Part shown: piece by piece, positions 39,327-48,976 of the stretch
Numbering within the stretch: the stretch's first letter is position 1
How the letters are laid out: each line of letters starts with the position of its first letter
Assembly (NCBI RefSeq): GCF_019456655.1
Contig: NZ_CP080332.1
Location: forward strand, 5,704,001-5,768,000
Length of the DNA: 64,000 bases
Origin: Mycolicibacterium diernhoferi
Lineage (GTDB): Bacteria > Actinomycetota > Actinomycetes > Mycobacteriales > Mycobacteriaceae
Reading direction: 5' to 3'
Notes under the pieces: generated by a model
The model's database searches: none
Told to the model about the DNA's origin: nothing
The model's input: only the letters and a program-made list of their open reading frames with translations
Position numbers and translations under genes: made by a program

Positions 39327-40741
39327 GTCTTGTCCTTCGGTGCATTCTGGCTGAGATCACTCTGGGTGTAGGTTTTTCCGTCCGGTCCGATGTAGGACCC
39401 GGTCGCCGGGTCGTACAGCGCCGTGGCGATCGCCGGTGGCGACACCTCCGGTGCCGGACCGGGAGCCGGCGAGAGCTGAGGGACATCCTGACCACTGAGC
39501 GTGGCGTTCGGGTCACCCTTCCAGTTGTGGCCGTCGTTGAGCGGCACGTACTCGTGATCGCTCTCGCACATTTCGACGGTGGGTGCCCGCTTGCCGGGCC
39601 GAGTCAGGCACGGATAGTTACGGGCGCCACGCACCGCGGTGAAGCGTGAGTCCTGCGGTATCCGGCAGTAACGGTCTCCCGGCGGCCCGTCGGGAGCGTC
39701 CTCGAAACTCGGTGGCCGAATCTGTGATGCCGGAAGGAATCCCGTCGAACACGTCGGCGGCGCATTGAGGTTGAGGTTGAAGTTCAACAGTGTTCCGTTG
39801 AAGGGTGTCTTGACGTCCTGCAACATCACGGCGCTGCCCGACATGCTGGCGACACCCTGGGGCAGCAGTACCAGTAACTGTTCGATGGCCGGTTGATAGG
39901 CCACCCCGACGTTTCCGATGGTGACCAGGTTCGCCAACAGTACCGGCAGGGTCGGTTGCCATCGTTCCATGAGCGCACGGGCCTCATCGGCCGCCGGTGG
40001 ACCGGCGGTGAGGAAGCCCGACACACCCGCGTCGTGGTCTTGTAGCGATCCGGTGATGGACGCCAGGTTCGCGGCCCACGCCTGGATCGAATCCGCCGTC
40101 TGCGTCTGGGAATCCAGCACGGGCTGGCTGTTGTCGATCACCGAGGTGATGGACTCCAGGTTCGCCCGGGAGTCGATGGCCAACGCGGTGGTGCCCTTGA
40201 CGAGCCGGGCGATGTCGGGCCCCATACCGCCGAAGGCCTGGTAACTCTCCTCGAGCACGGTGCTGAGGTCGTCTCGCGGGATGGCCTGCAGCCCCCTGTT
40301 GGTGGCGTCCAGCAGACCGTTGATGTCCGGCGGCACGGTGGTGCGGTCCATCGGTATGACGTCCCCGTCCTGCAGCGGCCGCGACGTGCCGTTGCGGGGC
40401 AGAAGAGCGATGAACTGTTCCCCGATCGCGGACTGGCTGTGCACTTCGGCGTCCAGGTCCGACGGGATCGGGATATCGGAGTTCAACGACATCACCGCGT
40501 GCACCCGGCCGTTCACGAGGTCCACGCTCTTGATCCGGCCGACCTCCGTCCCCCGGTAGGTGACGTTGCCGGCCGCGTAGAGACCACCGGCACGCGGGAG
40601 TTCGACGGTGACGGTGTACCGGCCCACGCCGAAGATGAGTGTCGGGGCCTTGATGTAACCGAAGACCATCACGGTTCCGGCGACCAACGCGATCGAGAAG
40701 AACACCAGCAGTTGGAGTTTGATCCGCCTGGTCAGAATCAT
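39290..40741 (-). CDS. mceF: MCE-family protein, F position
   Basis: A 483-aa Mce protein with an N-terminal membrane helix (LLVFFSIALVAGTVMVFGYI) and the MCE domain YTVTVELPRAGGLYAAGNVTYRGTEVGRIKSVDL near residues 42-75, followed by a long helical region and a Pro-rich C-terminus. The extended C-terminal domain with several Cys (PTCSTGFLP, DRYCRIPQ, YPCLT) is typical of MceF. The six Mce proteins form a hetero-hexameric tunnel carrying lipids across the periplasm. It follows mceE with a 1-bp gap. Confidence 0.92.
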   Translation of the reverse strand: MILTRRIKLQLLVFFSIALVAGTVMVFGYIKAPTLIFGVGRYTVTVELPRAGGLYAAGNVTYRGTEVGRIKSVDLVNGRVHAVMSLNSDIPIPSDLDAEVHSQSAIGEQFIALLPRNGTSRPLQDGDVIPMDRTTVPPDINGLLDATNRGLQAIPRDDLSTVLEESYQAFGGMGPDIARLVKGTTALAIDSRANLESITSVIDNSQPVLDSQTQTADSIQAWAANLASITGSLQDHDAGVSGFLTAGPPAADEARALMERWQPTLPVLLANLVTIGNVGVAYQPAIEQLLVLLPQGVASMSGSAVMLQDVKTPFNGTLLNFNLNLNAPPTCSTGFLPASQIRPPSFEDAPDGPPGDRYCRIPQDSRFTAVRGARNYPCLTRPGKRAPTVEMCESDHEYVPLNDGHNWKGDPNATLSGQDVPQLSPAPGPAPEVSPPAIATALYDPATGSYIGPDGKTYTQSDLSQNAPKDKTWQTMLTPSPAN

Positions 40742-40742
40742 G

Positions 40743-41879
40743 TCAGGACCCCTGATTCCGGTGGTAGGGAACGATCAGCGGGTTTCCGGCGGTGTACGGG
40801 CTGGGCAGTTGACCTATCGTCCGGCCCCACCGCATCTCCAGTTCGGTCAGCTTGCCTTCGAACCGGGTGCCGGTGAACATGGCCGCGTCGATCCGGCTGA
40901 GCGTGAGGTCGAAGATGCCGGTCAGGTTCACGTAGTCTCCGCGGACCCAGTTCTCGATGGTCTCCTTCGGGAACGGATAGGTCGACAGGTAACTCAGCGA
41001 CCGCGTCATCGAGGGCCCGGCGTCGGCGAGCGATTTCAGTACCGGGCCGACGTCGTCGAGTTCCCTGACGACATTGTCCTTGCTCCGGTTCACCGCATCG
41101 GCCGCCAACTCGCTGAACTCCCCGAACTCGGCGAACGCCTCCGTCAGATCCCCACGCTCGTCGTTGATCACCGCCAACGCGTCCGGAATGGTCTGCAGCG
41201 CCTTGTCGACGACGGGTTTCTGGGCGGCGAACTGCCCGCTCACCGCGTTCAGGCTGTCGGTGGCCGCGATGATGTCGTGCTTCTGGCCGTCGAGCTCCCC
41301 GACGAAGAGGTTGAGCTGCTCCAGGAAGCTGCGCATGTCCTGTTCACGGCCCTTGAAGGCAGTACTGAAGGCCCGGGTGATGTCGTGGACCTGGCCCAGA
41401 CCGCCGCCGTTGAACAGCATGGACACCGCGGCCAGCGTCTGCTCGGTGGTCGGGTAGCTGGCATCGTTCTCCAGTGGAATCAGAGATCCGTTCTGCAGCT
41501 TGCCCTTCGGCTCCTCATCGACCGGTGGTGCGAGTTCGATGTGCAACGTGCCCAGCAGGCTGGTCTGGCCGATCTTGACCGTTGCGTTCGCGGGCAGTTC
41601 CACGTTGCCGTTGAGCGTCATGGTGACCAGCGCATGCCAGCCCTGCCGTTCGATGTTGCTGACGTTGCCGACCGTGACGTCGCCCACCCGAACCCGGGAA
41701 TTCCGCTCCAGGTTGGTGACCTGAGGCAATTGGGCCTGCACCTGGAAGGCACCGGGGCCGCCCCCTTCGGTACCGGGCAGTGGCAGCGAGTTCACGCCCC
41801 GCCAGCCGCACCCTGACAGTCCCACGGCCAGGACCAGCAGCGTCGCCGCCACGGCGGATCGAGGCATCCGGCCGGTCAT
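40743..41879 (-). CDS. mceE: MCE-family lipoprotein, E position
   Basis: A 378-aa lipoprotein: the signal ends LAVGLSGC with the lipid-modified Cys at residue 24, as expected for MceE (LprK-like). The MCE domain reads FQVQAQLPQVTNLERNSRVRVGDVTVGNVSNI. A coiled-coil-rich region follows. It overlaps mceD by 4 bp (ATGA). It forms part of the substrate-binding tunnel. Confidence 0.92.
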   Translation of the reverse strand: MTGRMPRSAVAATLLVLAVGLSGCGWRGVNSLPLPGTEGGGPGAFQVQAQLPQVTNLERNSRVRVGDVTVGNVSNIERQGWHALVTMTLNGNVELPANATVKIGQTSLLGTLHIELAPPVDEEPKGKLQNGSLIPLENDASYPTTEQTLAAVSMLFNGGGLGQVHDITRAFSTAFKGREQDMRSFLEQLNLFVGELDGQKHDIIAATDSLNAVSGQFAAQKPVVDKALQTIPDALAVINDERGDLTEAFAEFGEFSELAADAVNRSKDNVVRELDDVGPVLKSLADAGPSMTRSLSYLSTYPFPKETIENWVRGDYVNLTGIFDLTLSRIDAAMFTGTRFEGKLTELEMRWGRTIGQLPSPYTAGNPLIVPYHRNQGS

Positions 41880-43186
41880 GAGCCCGCTCCGGCAGGAACC
41901 ATCAGTCCGGGCAGTCCCGCCGCAGGATCGGTCGGAGGCGGTCCGGGCTGTGCGGCCTCGGCGGTGGTGTCACTCTCGGCGGCCGGCGGTACGCTCGCCG
42001 GCGGCTCGGGACGGAAATCGGGCCGCAGCCAATCCTCGCTGTGAGTCACCTCGTTCGGCCGCGCCATGGTGCCCACGAACGGGTTGAGACCGATCGGCGG
42101 GAAGTTGTACTGACGGTTCTTCACTATCGGCGCCAGATACTGGACGCACAACTTCGCCGACTGCTCGGCATTGAGACGAGACGCCGCCTGCAGCGCTCCA
42201 CACAGGAAAGAGATGGGGTTGGCGAAGTTGTTGGCGGCCAGGATCCCGGTGGCTGCGGCATTGCCGGGCTGGAAGATGTTCACGAAGTTCTGCAGCCCGT
42301 TGGGCAGGACGTGTAGAGCCTGCTTGACGTCCCCGAGGCTCTCGTCGACGGCGGTCGTGATCGAGGCGAGCTTGTCCGATGATGTACCCAGCGCCTCGCG
42401 GTTCTCGGCCACGAAGCCCTGGACGTCATCGGCAGCGGTGTAGATGTCGCTGATGGCCTGCCCGAATTCATCGTGGTCGTTGGCCAGGACCGACGTGACG
42501 GTGGCCAGGTTCCGGTTGAGCTGACCCATCAGATCCGTACTCGATTTCAGGGCGGTCACCAGGATCGACAGATTCCGCATCGTGTCGAAGATGTCGGTGC
42601 TGTGATCACCGAGCGCCGAAAACGCCTGCGCCAGTTTACTCAACGTATCGCGGATGTCGGCGCCCTGGCCGCGCAGGTTGTTTGCGGCGGTGTTGATGAA
42701 ACCGCCGAGCGGGCTCACCCCGTCTGCCCCGGTCGGCTGCAGGGTATCGGTCAGGGTCTCGAGCTGTTCACGAAAGTCGTCCCACTCCACCGGAACCGCG
42801 GTGCGATCCTCCGGAATCACCCCGTTGTCCGGGAATTCCGGTCCCCCGGTGAATACCGGGGTCAGTTGGATGGCGCGCGCCGAAACCAGCTGTGGCGATA
42901 TGATCACCGCCTGTACGTCGGCCGGAACCTTGTACTTGGAACTCACCCAGAAGCTGATCTTCGCTCGGTCGGGTTGCGGTTCGATGGTGTCGATCTTGCC
43001 GACCGGGACACCCAGCATCCGTATCTCATCCCCGGGAAAGATGCCGTTGCTGTTCGCGAAATAGGCCACCACATGGGTGCGCCCGACCGTCGGCACCATC
43101 CGTATCGCCACGACCACGCCGGCAACCACGGACACCACCACGGCGATCGCCAGCGCGGCCCGAAGATTCATGGTGCGCCCACTCAT
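41876..43186 (-). CDS. mceD: MCE-family protein, D position
   Basis: A 436-aa Mce protein with an N-terminal helix (AALAIAVVVSVVAGVVVAI), MCE domain VVAYFANSNGIFPGDEIRMLGVPVGKIDTIEP, a helical middle part and a Pro-rich end (PPASVPPAAESDTT...). ATG 43184-43186 overlaps the mceC stop; a second ATG five codons in is possible. Same operon as the other mce genes. Confidence 0.92.
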   Translation of the reverse strand: MSGRTMNLRAALAIAVVVSVVAGVVVAIRMVPTVGRTHVVAYFANSNGIFPGDEIRMLGVPVGKIDTIEPQPDRAKISFWVSSKYKVPADVQAVIISPQLVSARAIQLTPVFTGGPEFPDNGVIPEDRTAVPVEWDDFREQLETLTDTLQPTGADGVSPLGGFINTAANNLRGQGADIRDTLSKLAQAFSALGDHSTDIFDTMRNLSILVTALKSSTDLMGQLNRNLATVTSVLANDHDEFGQAISDIYTAADDVQGFVAENREALGTSSDKLASITTAVDESLGDVKQALHVLPNGLQNFVNIFQPGNAAATGILAANNFANPISFLCGALQAASRLNAEQSAKLCVQYLAPIVKNRQYNFPPIGLNPFVGTMARPNEVTHSEDWLRPDFRPEPPASVPPAAESDTTAEAAQPGPPPTDPAAGLPGLMVPAGAGS

Positions 43187-44442
43187 TGTTGTGCTCCGTC
43201 GTTCGGGGTCTGCGCCTGCGCGTCCGGCAGTGTCGCCGGCGGCCCGGGCGGCGGACCGCCCGGCGCGGGGGCGGGCAGCGGCTCGCGATAGGGATAGCGA
43301 GGATCGCCCGGATTACCGGTGATCGCGTCGGGCACCGTGAGTCTGGGCTCACCACCCTGCCCGGTCCGCGGGAAGGGGATGGGCAGCGCCGGGGTTGCCT
43401 TCTGGCCCACCTGGGGGTCGATCCGTTCGGTGGGCAGCAGAACGTTCGGATCCAATCCCAGATCAGAGAACGCCGCGTCGACAAACGGCTGAATGAACTG
43501 GCCGGGTAGCACATTGGCCAGGATCGCCTTGAAGTACGGGCCCGAGGCCACCGATTCGCCCAGCGACATGGCGTAGGAGTTCAGCAACTTGATGGCCTTC
43601 TGGATCCGTTCCTTGCGGCCCTCCACGATCGCGAGGGCACCGTTGAACTTGTCCAGCGCCGGCCGCAGTGTCTCCCGGTTGTCGGCGACCAGTCCCGAAA
43701 CCTGCTGGGACAACGCGGAGATGTCGCCGGAGAAGCGGTCCAGGGCGGAGCTCTGGGTCCGCAGCTGTGCAAGCAGGACATTGGAATCGGTGATCAGGCC
43801 GACCACCTGGTCGGTGCGTTCGGCGAGGATGCCGGTCACGCTGTTGGCGTTCTCCAGGAGCCCGCGTAGCTGCGCATCCCGCTCGTTGAGGGTCTGTGAG
43901 AAGCGGGCCGCGCCCGCGACGGCCGCCTGCAGGTCGGGCGCGGTGTTCTGGAATGTCTGGGCCAGCGTCGTCAGCGATTCGTTGAGCTGGTCGGTGTGCA
44001 GCCCACCGATGGTGTCGGCCAGATCGCCGAGGGCGTCCGGCAATTGGTATGCCGACGTGGTGCGGTCCAACGGTATGGGTCCGGAGAGATCGCCGTCCCC
44101 GCGTGGGGTGATCTCCAGAATCTTGGCTCCGAGCAGACTCTTGGTCTTCACCGCGGCTTCGGCGCGGTCGCCCAGATCGACGCCGTTGTCCACCTTGAAC
44201 GTGACCACCACACTGGTGCCGTCCAGGTCGACCCCCTCGACCTCACCCACCCGCAGGCCGGCCACCTGCACTGCGGCGCCGGTCTTCAGTCCGCCCGCTT
44301 CGGCGAAGTACGCCGAGTGCTCGGTGCCGGTGTCGAAGAAAGGTAACCGCTTGTACTGCAGTGCCGCCACCGTCACCGCGGCTGCCAACGCCACACCGAC
44401 CACCCCGATGATCGCCGGATTGCGTTCGGAGAAGTGTTTCAT
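43183..44442 (-). CDS. mceC: MCE-family protein, C position
   Basis: A 419-aa Mce protein: ERNPAIIGVVGVALAAAVTVAALQY membrane helix, MCE domain SAYFAEAGGLKTGAAVQVAGLRVGEVEGVDLDG, then helical repeats and a Pro/Gly-rich tail. ATG 44440-44442 (MKHFSERNP) overlaps the mceB stop as ATGA and is preferred to an in-frame ATG four codons upstream. Confidence 0.92.
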   Translation of the reverse strand: MKHFSERNPAIIGVVGVALAAAVTVAALQYKRLPFFDTGTEHSAYFAEAGGLKTGAAVQVAGLRVGEVEGVDLDGTSVVVTFKVDNGVDLGDRAEAAVKTKSLLGAKILEITPRGDGDLSGPIPLDRTTSAYQLPDALGDLADTIGGLHTDQLNESLTTLAQTFQNTAPDLQAAVAGAARFSQTLNERDAQLRGLLENANSVTGILAERTDQVVGLITDSNVLLAQLRTQSSALDRFSGDISALSQQVSGLVADNRETLRPALDKFNGALAIVEGRKERIQKAIKLLNSYAMSLGESVASGPYFKAILANVLPGQFIQPFVDAAFSDLGLDPNVLLPTERIDPQVGQKATPALPIPFPRTGQGGEPRLTVPDAITGNPGDPRYPYREPLPAPAPGGPPPGPPATLPDAQAQTPNDGAQQ

Positions 44443-45467
44443 TTCGGTGCACACCGTCCCGTGTTCTGACTGGCGAGTTTGACGTAGACAGGCTGGCCGC
44501 CCTTGCCATTGACCTTGAGCAGCAGATCGCAGATGTAGTACGAGAAGTAGTCGCCGTGCATGCCCTGCCGAGCCAGGCGCTGGTAGGCGTCGGGCAGTGT
44601 GTTGAGCAGGTTGTCGACGTACTCATGATCGGCGACGACCAGGCCGCTCACTCGATCCGACTGCGAGACCACGGTTTTCAATGGTTCCCGGGCCTGGCTG
44701 AGCATGTCGGCCACAGACCCGGAGACGGCGCTCGTGTACCTGATGGCATCGCTGATGTCGGTCTTGCGGTCGGCAAGGCCTTCGACCAGCTCCGACAGCG
44801 AGTCCACGGCCTTGGCGAACTGGTCACCCTGATCGCCCAGCGAGCCCAGCACCGAATCGAGATTGCCGATGACCTGGCCGATCAGGGCGTCACGGTCGGC
44901 CAGTGTGTCGGTCAGGGTCGCGGTCTGGGCAAGGAACGAACTGATGGTCGCCCCCTGATCCTGGAACGCGTCGATCAACTGCCCGGTGAGCAGATTCACC
45001 TGTTCGGGATCGAGCGCACGGAACAGCGGACGAAACCCGCCGATCAGAGCGTCGAGGTCCAGAGCCGGTTCGGTGCGGTCCTGCGGGATCACCTGTCCTG
45101 GCGCGAGTCGCTGAACGGGCCCGGCGCCTTCGCGCAGTTCCAGGAAGCGTCCGCCGATCGGGTTGTCGTAACGCACAGCTGCTTCCGAGCCCTCGGTCAG
45201 GATCACCGTGTCGTCTGCGCTGAATTCGACCACCGCCAGACGCTGGTCGTTGAGGGTGATGTTCTTCACCTTGCCGACCTCGACGCCCGCGATACGGACG
45301 AAGTCACCCGCCTGCAGGCCACTCACATTCGTGAAGTCGGCGCGGTAGGTGTTCTCCTTCTGGAAACGGAGCTGCGCGAAGATCGTCAACAGCGCGAAGG
45401 TACCGAGCAGGCAGACCACCACGAAGAGTCCCAGGCGCCAGATCACGCCACTGAGCTTGTCTCTCAC
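44439..45467 (-). CDS. mceB: MCE-family protein, B position
   Basis: A 342-aa Mce protein with an N-terminal helix (LGLFVVVCLLGTFALLTIFAQL), MCE domain TYRADFTNVSGLQAGDFVRIAGVEVGKVKNI and a helical C-terminal region ending YFSYYICDLLLKVNGKGGQPVYVKL, typical of MceB. It starts at GTG 45465-45467, 19 bp after mceA. Confidence 0.92.
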   Translation of the reverse strand: MRDKLSGVIWRLGLFVVVCLLGTFALLTIFAQLRFQKENTYRADFTNVSGLQAGDFVRIAGVEVGKVKNITLNDQRLAVVEFSADDTVILTEGSEAAVRYDNPIGGRFLELREGAGPVQRLAPGQVIPQDRTEPALDLDALIGGFRPLFRALDPEQVNLLTGQLIDAFQDQGATISSFLAQTATLTDTLADRDALIGQVIGNLDSVLGSLGDQGDQFAKAVDSLSELVEGLADRKTDISDAIRYTSAVSGSVADMLSQAREPLKTVVSQSDRVSGLVVADHEYVDNLLNTLPDAYQRLARQGMHGDYFSYYICDLLLKVNGKGGQPVYVKLASQNTGRCAPK

Positions 45468-45486
45468 CGCGTCATCCCTCTGTCGG

Positions 45487-46926
45487 TCATTCCGTCACGC
45501 TCGGAGGTGAAACTGGCTGCGGAGGTCCGGGGTTCGGTCCCGGGCCGGTTCCGTAGGGCGGCGGGGGGTTCGGTACACCCGGCACCGGGGGCGGTGGCGC
45601 CCCGTGCGGCGGGCCGGCCCACAGCGGTGCCCCGTCCGGACCGAACAGCGGGGCGCCGTAGGGCGGTGCGCCCGGATAGGGCACCGGACCGATGGCAGGC
45701 GGTCCGTCGCCCCGGACGCTGGGCGGCTCGGGCACCGCACGTGTCGCAGGCAGCCAGTTGACCCAGTACGGGCTGCCGATCCCCGGGTTGGGGCGGATGT
45801 CGACGCCGGTTCCCCACCCGGTGTTGGTCACCAGCTGGCGCACCGGGAAGTTCAGGTGGGTGTAGGGCAGTGATCCGCACCCGGGCTTGCCGTCCGGGCC
45901 GCCCTTCGCCGCGACGATGGGCAGGTGCTCCGGGAACTTGTATGGGTCCTTACCGAAGTGCAGTGCGGCATCGGCGATCTCGGTCCGCCCATTTCCACCG
46001 AATGCTCGGTAGCCGCCGTTGTCGAGGAAGAACTTGGTGCCCACCAGCAGACAGGTGTAGCTGGGGTTGTACTTCAACAGCAGATCTGTCGTCGGCTCGA
46101 GGATGTTGACCGCGTTGACGAAGTTCTCCTTGTTGGGCTCCAAGAACTCCGTTGCGCTTCTGGCGAAACCGATCACACTGAGCAGCAGTGCATCCAGTTC
46201 TGCAGCCTTGTCGGTGATGGTCACGCTGGTGGTGCTCGCGGCATCCATGGTCGACACGATGTCCTGGGCGGCTGCTGAATACGTATCACCGAAGGCGCTC
46301 AGGGACCGGAAGTTCTCCGCAACCTGCCCCATCCGCGGGTTGACGGCGAGCAGCACCTCATTGGCGGCGGTGGTCGCCTCGCCGATGCGTTCCCCGTGGC
46401 CTCGCACACCCTCGGCGAAGGCGCCGAGGACCGCGTTCAGCTTCGCCGGGTCGATCCGGTCCAGCACGCCCATCAGACTCTGGAACACCGTGTTGACCTC
46501 GGTGCTGACGTTGCGAGAGTGCAGTACCGCACCCGACACGAGTCCCTTCGGACTGGGATCCTCCGGCGGGATCAGCTCCACGTACTTGGCGCCGAAGGCC
46601 GTCGTCGCGCGGATCTCCGCCAGCACGTTGGACGGGATCGCGGAGGCCTGGTCGGGAAAGATGTCCAGCTTGAGGCTCACCGGGTGCCGGCCGCCCTCGA
46701 TGCCGGCCACCCGGCCGACCTGAACACCGAGCATCTTGACCTTCGCCCCGGACTCCATGACGAGGCCGGCACGGTCCGAGGTCAGCGTGACCGGGACAAA
46801 GGTGCGGAAGGTTCCCGCGAACAGGCCGGCGCTGAGCAGGACCACGGCGGTCACCACCACGACCAGGAACACCGACCACAGGGCGGGGTGCACCCGCGCG
46901 TACAGACTCTTGTTGTTCATCGTCAT
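45487..46926 (-). CDS. mceA: MCE-family protein, A position
   Basis: A 479-aa Mce protein with an N-terminal helix (LWSVFLVVVVTAVVLLSAGLFAG), MCE domain VTLTSDRAGLVMESGAKVKMLGVQVGRVAGIEGG and a long C-terminal tail of Pro/Gly repeats (e.g. GPPHGAPPPPVPGVPNPPP) likely disordered in the periplasm. The ATG overlaps the yrbE stop by one base (TAATG). Confidence 0.93.
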   Translation of the reverse strand: MTMNNKSLYARVHPALWSVFLVVVVTAVVLLSAGLFAGTFRTFVPVTLTSDRAGLVMESGAKVKMLGVQVGRVAGIEGGRHPVSLKLDIFPDQASAIPSNVLAEIRATTAFGAKYVELIPPEDPSPKGLVSGAVLHSRNVSTEVNTVFQSLMGVLDRIDPAKLNAVLGAFAEGVRGHGERIGEATTAANEVLLAVNPRMGQVAENFRSLSAFGDTYSAAAQDIVSTMDAASTTSVTITDKAAELDALLLSVIGFARSATEFLEPNKENFVNAVNILEPTTDLLLKYNPSYTCLLVGTKFFLDNGGYRAFGGNGRTEIADAALHFGKDPYKFPEHLPIVAAKGGPDGKPGCGSLPYTHLNFPVRQLVTNTGWGTGVDIRPNPGIGSPYWVNWLPATRAVPEPPSVRGDGPPAIGPVPYPGAPPYGAPLFGPDGAPLWAGPPHGAPPPPVPGVPNPPPPYGTGPGPNPGPPQPVSPPSVTE

Positions 46927-47780
46927 TAACCCGAGAGGTTGAAGTTGCCGGATTGCCCATAGATGGCCAGCGAGACCAGCAGCACCGCCAGTGCCGAAGC
47001 GACCAAGGAGGTGCGCACCGCGCGCCCGACGGCCTCACCCACCCCGGCCGGGCCACCGGCGGCGGTGAACCCGTAGTAGGTGTGGACCAGCATGATGACC
47101 ACGGCCATCGTGACAGCGAGGAAGAAGGACCAGATCAGGTCGGTCGGACTGAGGAAGGTGTTGAAGTAGTGGTCATACACACCCGAGGACTGCCCGTAGA
47201 CAGAGGTCGTGCCGAACCGCGCCGCAAAGAACGACATCAGGATCGCCACGCAGTACAACGGGATCACCACGATGATTCCGGCGATCACCCGGGTGGAGGC
47301 CAGGTAGGCGACCGACTGGATGCCCATCACTTCCAGGGCGTCGATCTCCTCGTTGATCCGCATCGCCCCCAGTTGGGCGGTGGCGCCGGCCCCGATGGTC
47401 GCCGCCAGCCCGATCCCCGCGGTGAGCGGGGCGATCAACCGCACGTTGAAGTACGCCGAGGCGAAGCCGGTCAGTGCTTCCACGCCGACCTGCGAGAACT
47501 GGTTGTAGCCCTGCACGGCCACCAGAGCGCCGGTGGTCAGGGTCAAAAACCCGACGATCACCACGGTTCCGCCGATCACCGCCAACGCCCCGGTGCCCAG
47601 ACCCATCTGAGCGATCAGGCGCAGCAGCTCTGTTCGGTAGCGACGGAACACCTCGGCGGTCGAAACCAATGTCTCGACGAAGAACTGGGTCTGTACACCG
47701 AGCTTGAGCCAACCGCCATACCACCGGCGCACGCGTCGTTCGAGGCGCGGAAACATGGTCCGCACAGCCGTCTGCGTCAC
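46926..47780 (-). CDS. yrbEB: YrbE-type ABC permease, B copy
   Basis: A 284-aa MlaE/YrbE-family permease with five to six membrane helices and the family core ATIGAGATAQLGAMRINEEIDALEVMGI, which contains the E-x-D-A-L-x-V-M-G-I coupling motif to the MceG ATPase. GTG 47778-47780 overlaps the preceding yrbE stop as GTGA. With YrbEA it forms the inner-membrane channel. The MceG ATPase gene is not in this window, as is normal. Confidence 0.93.
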   Translation of the reverse strand: MTQTAVRTMFPRLERRVRRWYGGWLKLGVQTQFFVETLVSTAEVFRRYRTELLRLIAQMGLGTGALAVIGGTVVIVGFLTLTTGALVAVQGYNQFSQVGVEALTGFASAYFNVRLIAPLTAGIGLAATIGAGATAQLGAMRINEEIDALEVMGIQSVAYLASTRVIAGIIVVIPLYCVAILMSFFAARFGTTSVYGQSSGVYDHYFNTFLSPTDLIWSFFLAVTMAVVIMLVHTYYGFTAAGGPAGVGEAVGRAVRTSLVASALAVLLVSLAIYGQSGNFNLSG

Positions 47781-48544
47781 AGGGTCGCCTCCACACTCAC
47801 GGTGCTTGCCAGGATGTTGATCGCGAACAGTGCGACGAATGTGTACACCACGGTCTCGTTCACCGCGTTGCCCACACCGGCCGGTCCGCCTTGAACGGAA
47901 GTTCCCTTGTAACAAGCGATCAGACCGGCCGCCAGACCGAACAGGCCGGCCTTTATGAGCGCCGTCACCACGTCTGCGAGGCCGGTGATGATCGTCATAC
48001 CACCCGCGAATGCCCCCGGTGTCACATCCTGGACGAACACCGAGAAGAAGAATCCGCCGGCGATACCGACGAGGATGACGACCGAGGACAACAGCACCGC
48101 CACGAAGGTGGCGGCCAGCACCCTGGGGACCACCAGCGCCTGGATCGGATCGATGCCCATCACCCGCAGCGCGTCGAGTTCCTCACGGATCGTTCGGGCG
48201 CCTAGGTCCGCACACATGGCGGTGGCCCCCGCACCTGCGATCACCAGTACCGTCACCACGGGGCCCAGCTGGGTGACGGTGCCATACGCCGCACCGGTGC
48301 CCGAATAGTCGCCGGCGCCGAACTCGATCAACAGGATGTTGAAGGTGAAAACCAGCAGCACGGTGAACGGGATCGACAGCATCAATGTCGGGAGCAGCGA
48401 AACCCTTGCCACGAACCATGACTGGGTGAGGAACTCTCGCCAGGCGAACGGCGGCTTGAACATCTGCACGAATGTGTCCACGGACATCGCAAAGAAGGCA
48501 CCGATCCCGCGGAACGGCCTCAGCAGATCATCTGTCGCGATCAT
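47777..48544 (-). CDS. yrbEA: YrbE-type ABC permease, A copy; first gene of the mce operon
   Basis: A 255-aa permease of the same family (AGAGATAMCADLGARTIREELDALRVMGIDPIQALVVPRV). ATG 48542-48544 (MIATDDLLRPFRG) has a GAGG ribosome-binding site. About 87 nt upstream is the predicted start from operator-promoter 6, so the whole twelve-gene yrbE-mce-mas-CAP unit is under the GTCAATA regulon. Confidence 0.93.
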   Translation of the reverse strand: MIATDDLLRPFRGIGAFFAMSVDTFVQMFKPPFAWREFLTQSWFVARVSLLPTLMLSIPFTVLLVFTFNILLIEFGAGDYSGTGAAYGTVTQLGPVVTVLVIAGAGATAMCADLGARTIREELDALRVMGIDPIQALVVPRVLAATFVAVLLSSVVILVGIAGGFFFSVFVQDVTPGAFAGGMTIITGLADVVTALIKAGLFGLAAGLIACYKGTSVQGGPAGVGNAVNETVVYTFVALFAINILASTVSVEATL

Positions 48545-48637
48545 CTGTGTCCCTCTTCGAATTCTGTCGAGTTTGTCCGGCGATCTGCGTACCCGCATGT
48601 CATCGAATACTGTTGTTGCACTTGCGGAATAACACGG

Positions 48638-48688
48638 AGGCTACCCCGCATTCGCAGCAACGGTCAATAGCTGTATTGACCGTTGCTG
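48638..48688 (-). promoter_or_regulatory. Operator-promoter 6 of the GTCAATA regulon (mce operon)
   Basis: Core GTCAATAGCTGTATTGAC at 48663-48680 within a 34-bp inverted repeat (15+4+15, 48655-48688), the longest of the set. Minus strand: TTGACC (48662-48667), 18-bp spacer, TAGCCT (48638-48643). The rest of the 432-bp gap holds two hairpins nearer the reductase gene and no evident gene. Confidence 0.8.
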
Positions 48689-48860
48689 TAGCGAACTGTT
48701 CGCAAGCTCAACGGATGCGCCGTCGTTTCCTGTTCCACGGGTCAGCCACCGCGCGGAAGATATCGCACCCTCGGCATAGGTCACCGAACGTATTGAATGT
48801 CAGTTGATTTCAGAACAGATCAATGTCATCCCCACCGGCTGGGTGAGGGCGGATCGGGAG

Positions 48861-48960
48861 GTCGGCGACTGCCGACCGGGTAAGACGTTGTGAAGCAGGA
48901 TATTTCCAGAGACCGAGCCGGCCGATCGGCGGTGGGGGGGTGCCGACCGGCCGGCTTCGG
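48861..48960 (-). terminator. Two hairpins downstream of the reductase gene
   Basis: A long stem pairs 48913-48930 with 48942-48960 (about 18 bp, one mismatch and one bulge) around a G-rich loop, 17 bp past the reductase stop. A smaller GTCGGC-GACT-GCCGAC hairpin follows at 48861-48876. Together they probably end the Rieske 2/reductase transcript before the mce promoter. Confidence 0.6.
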
Positions 48961-48976
48961 AGTTTCCGGCAGGAGA

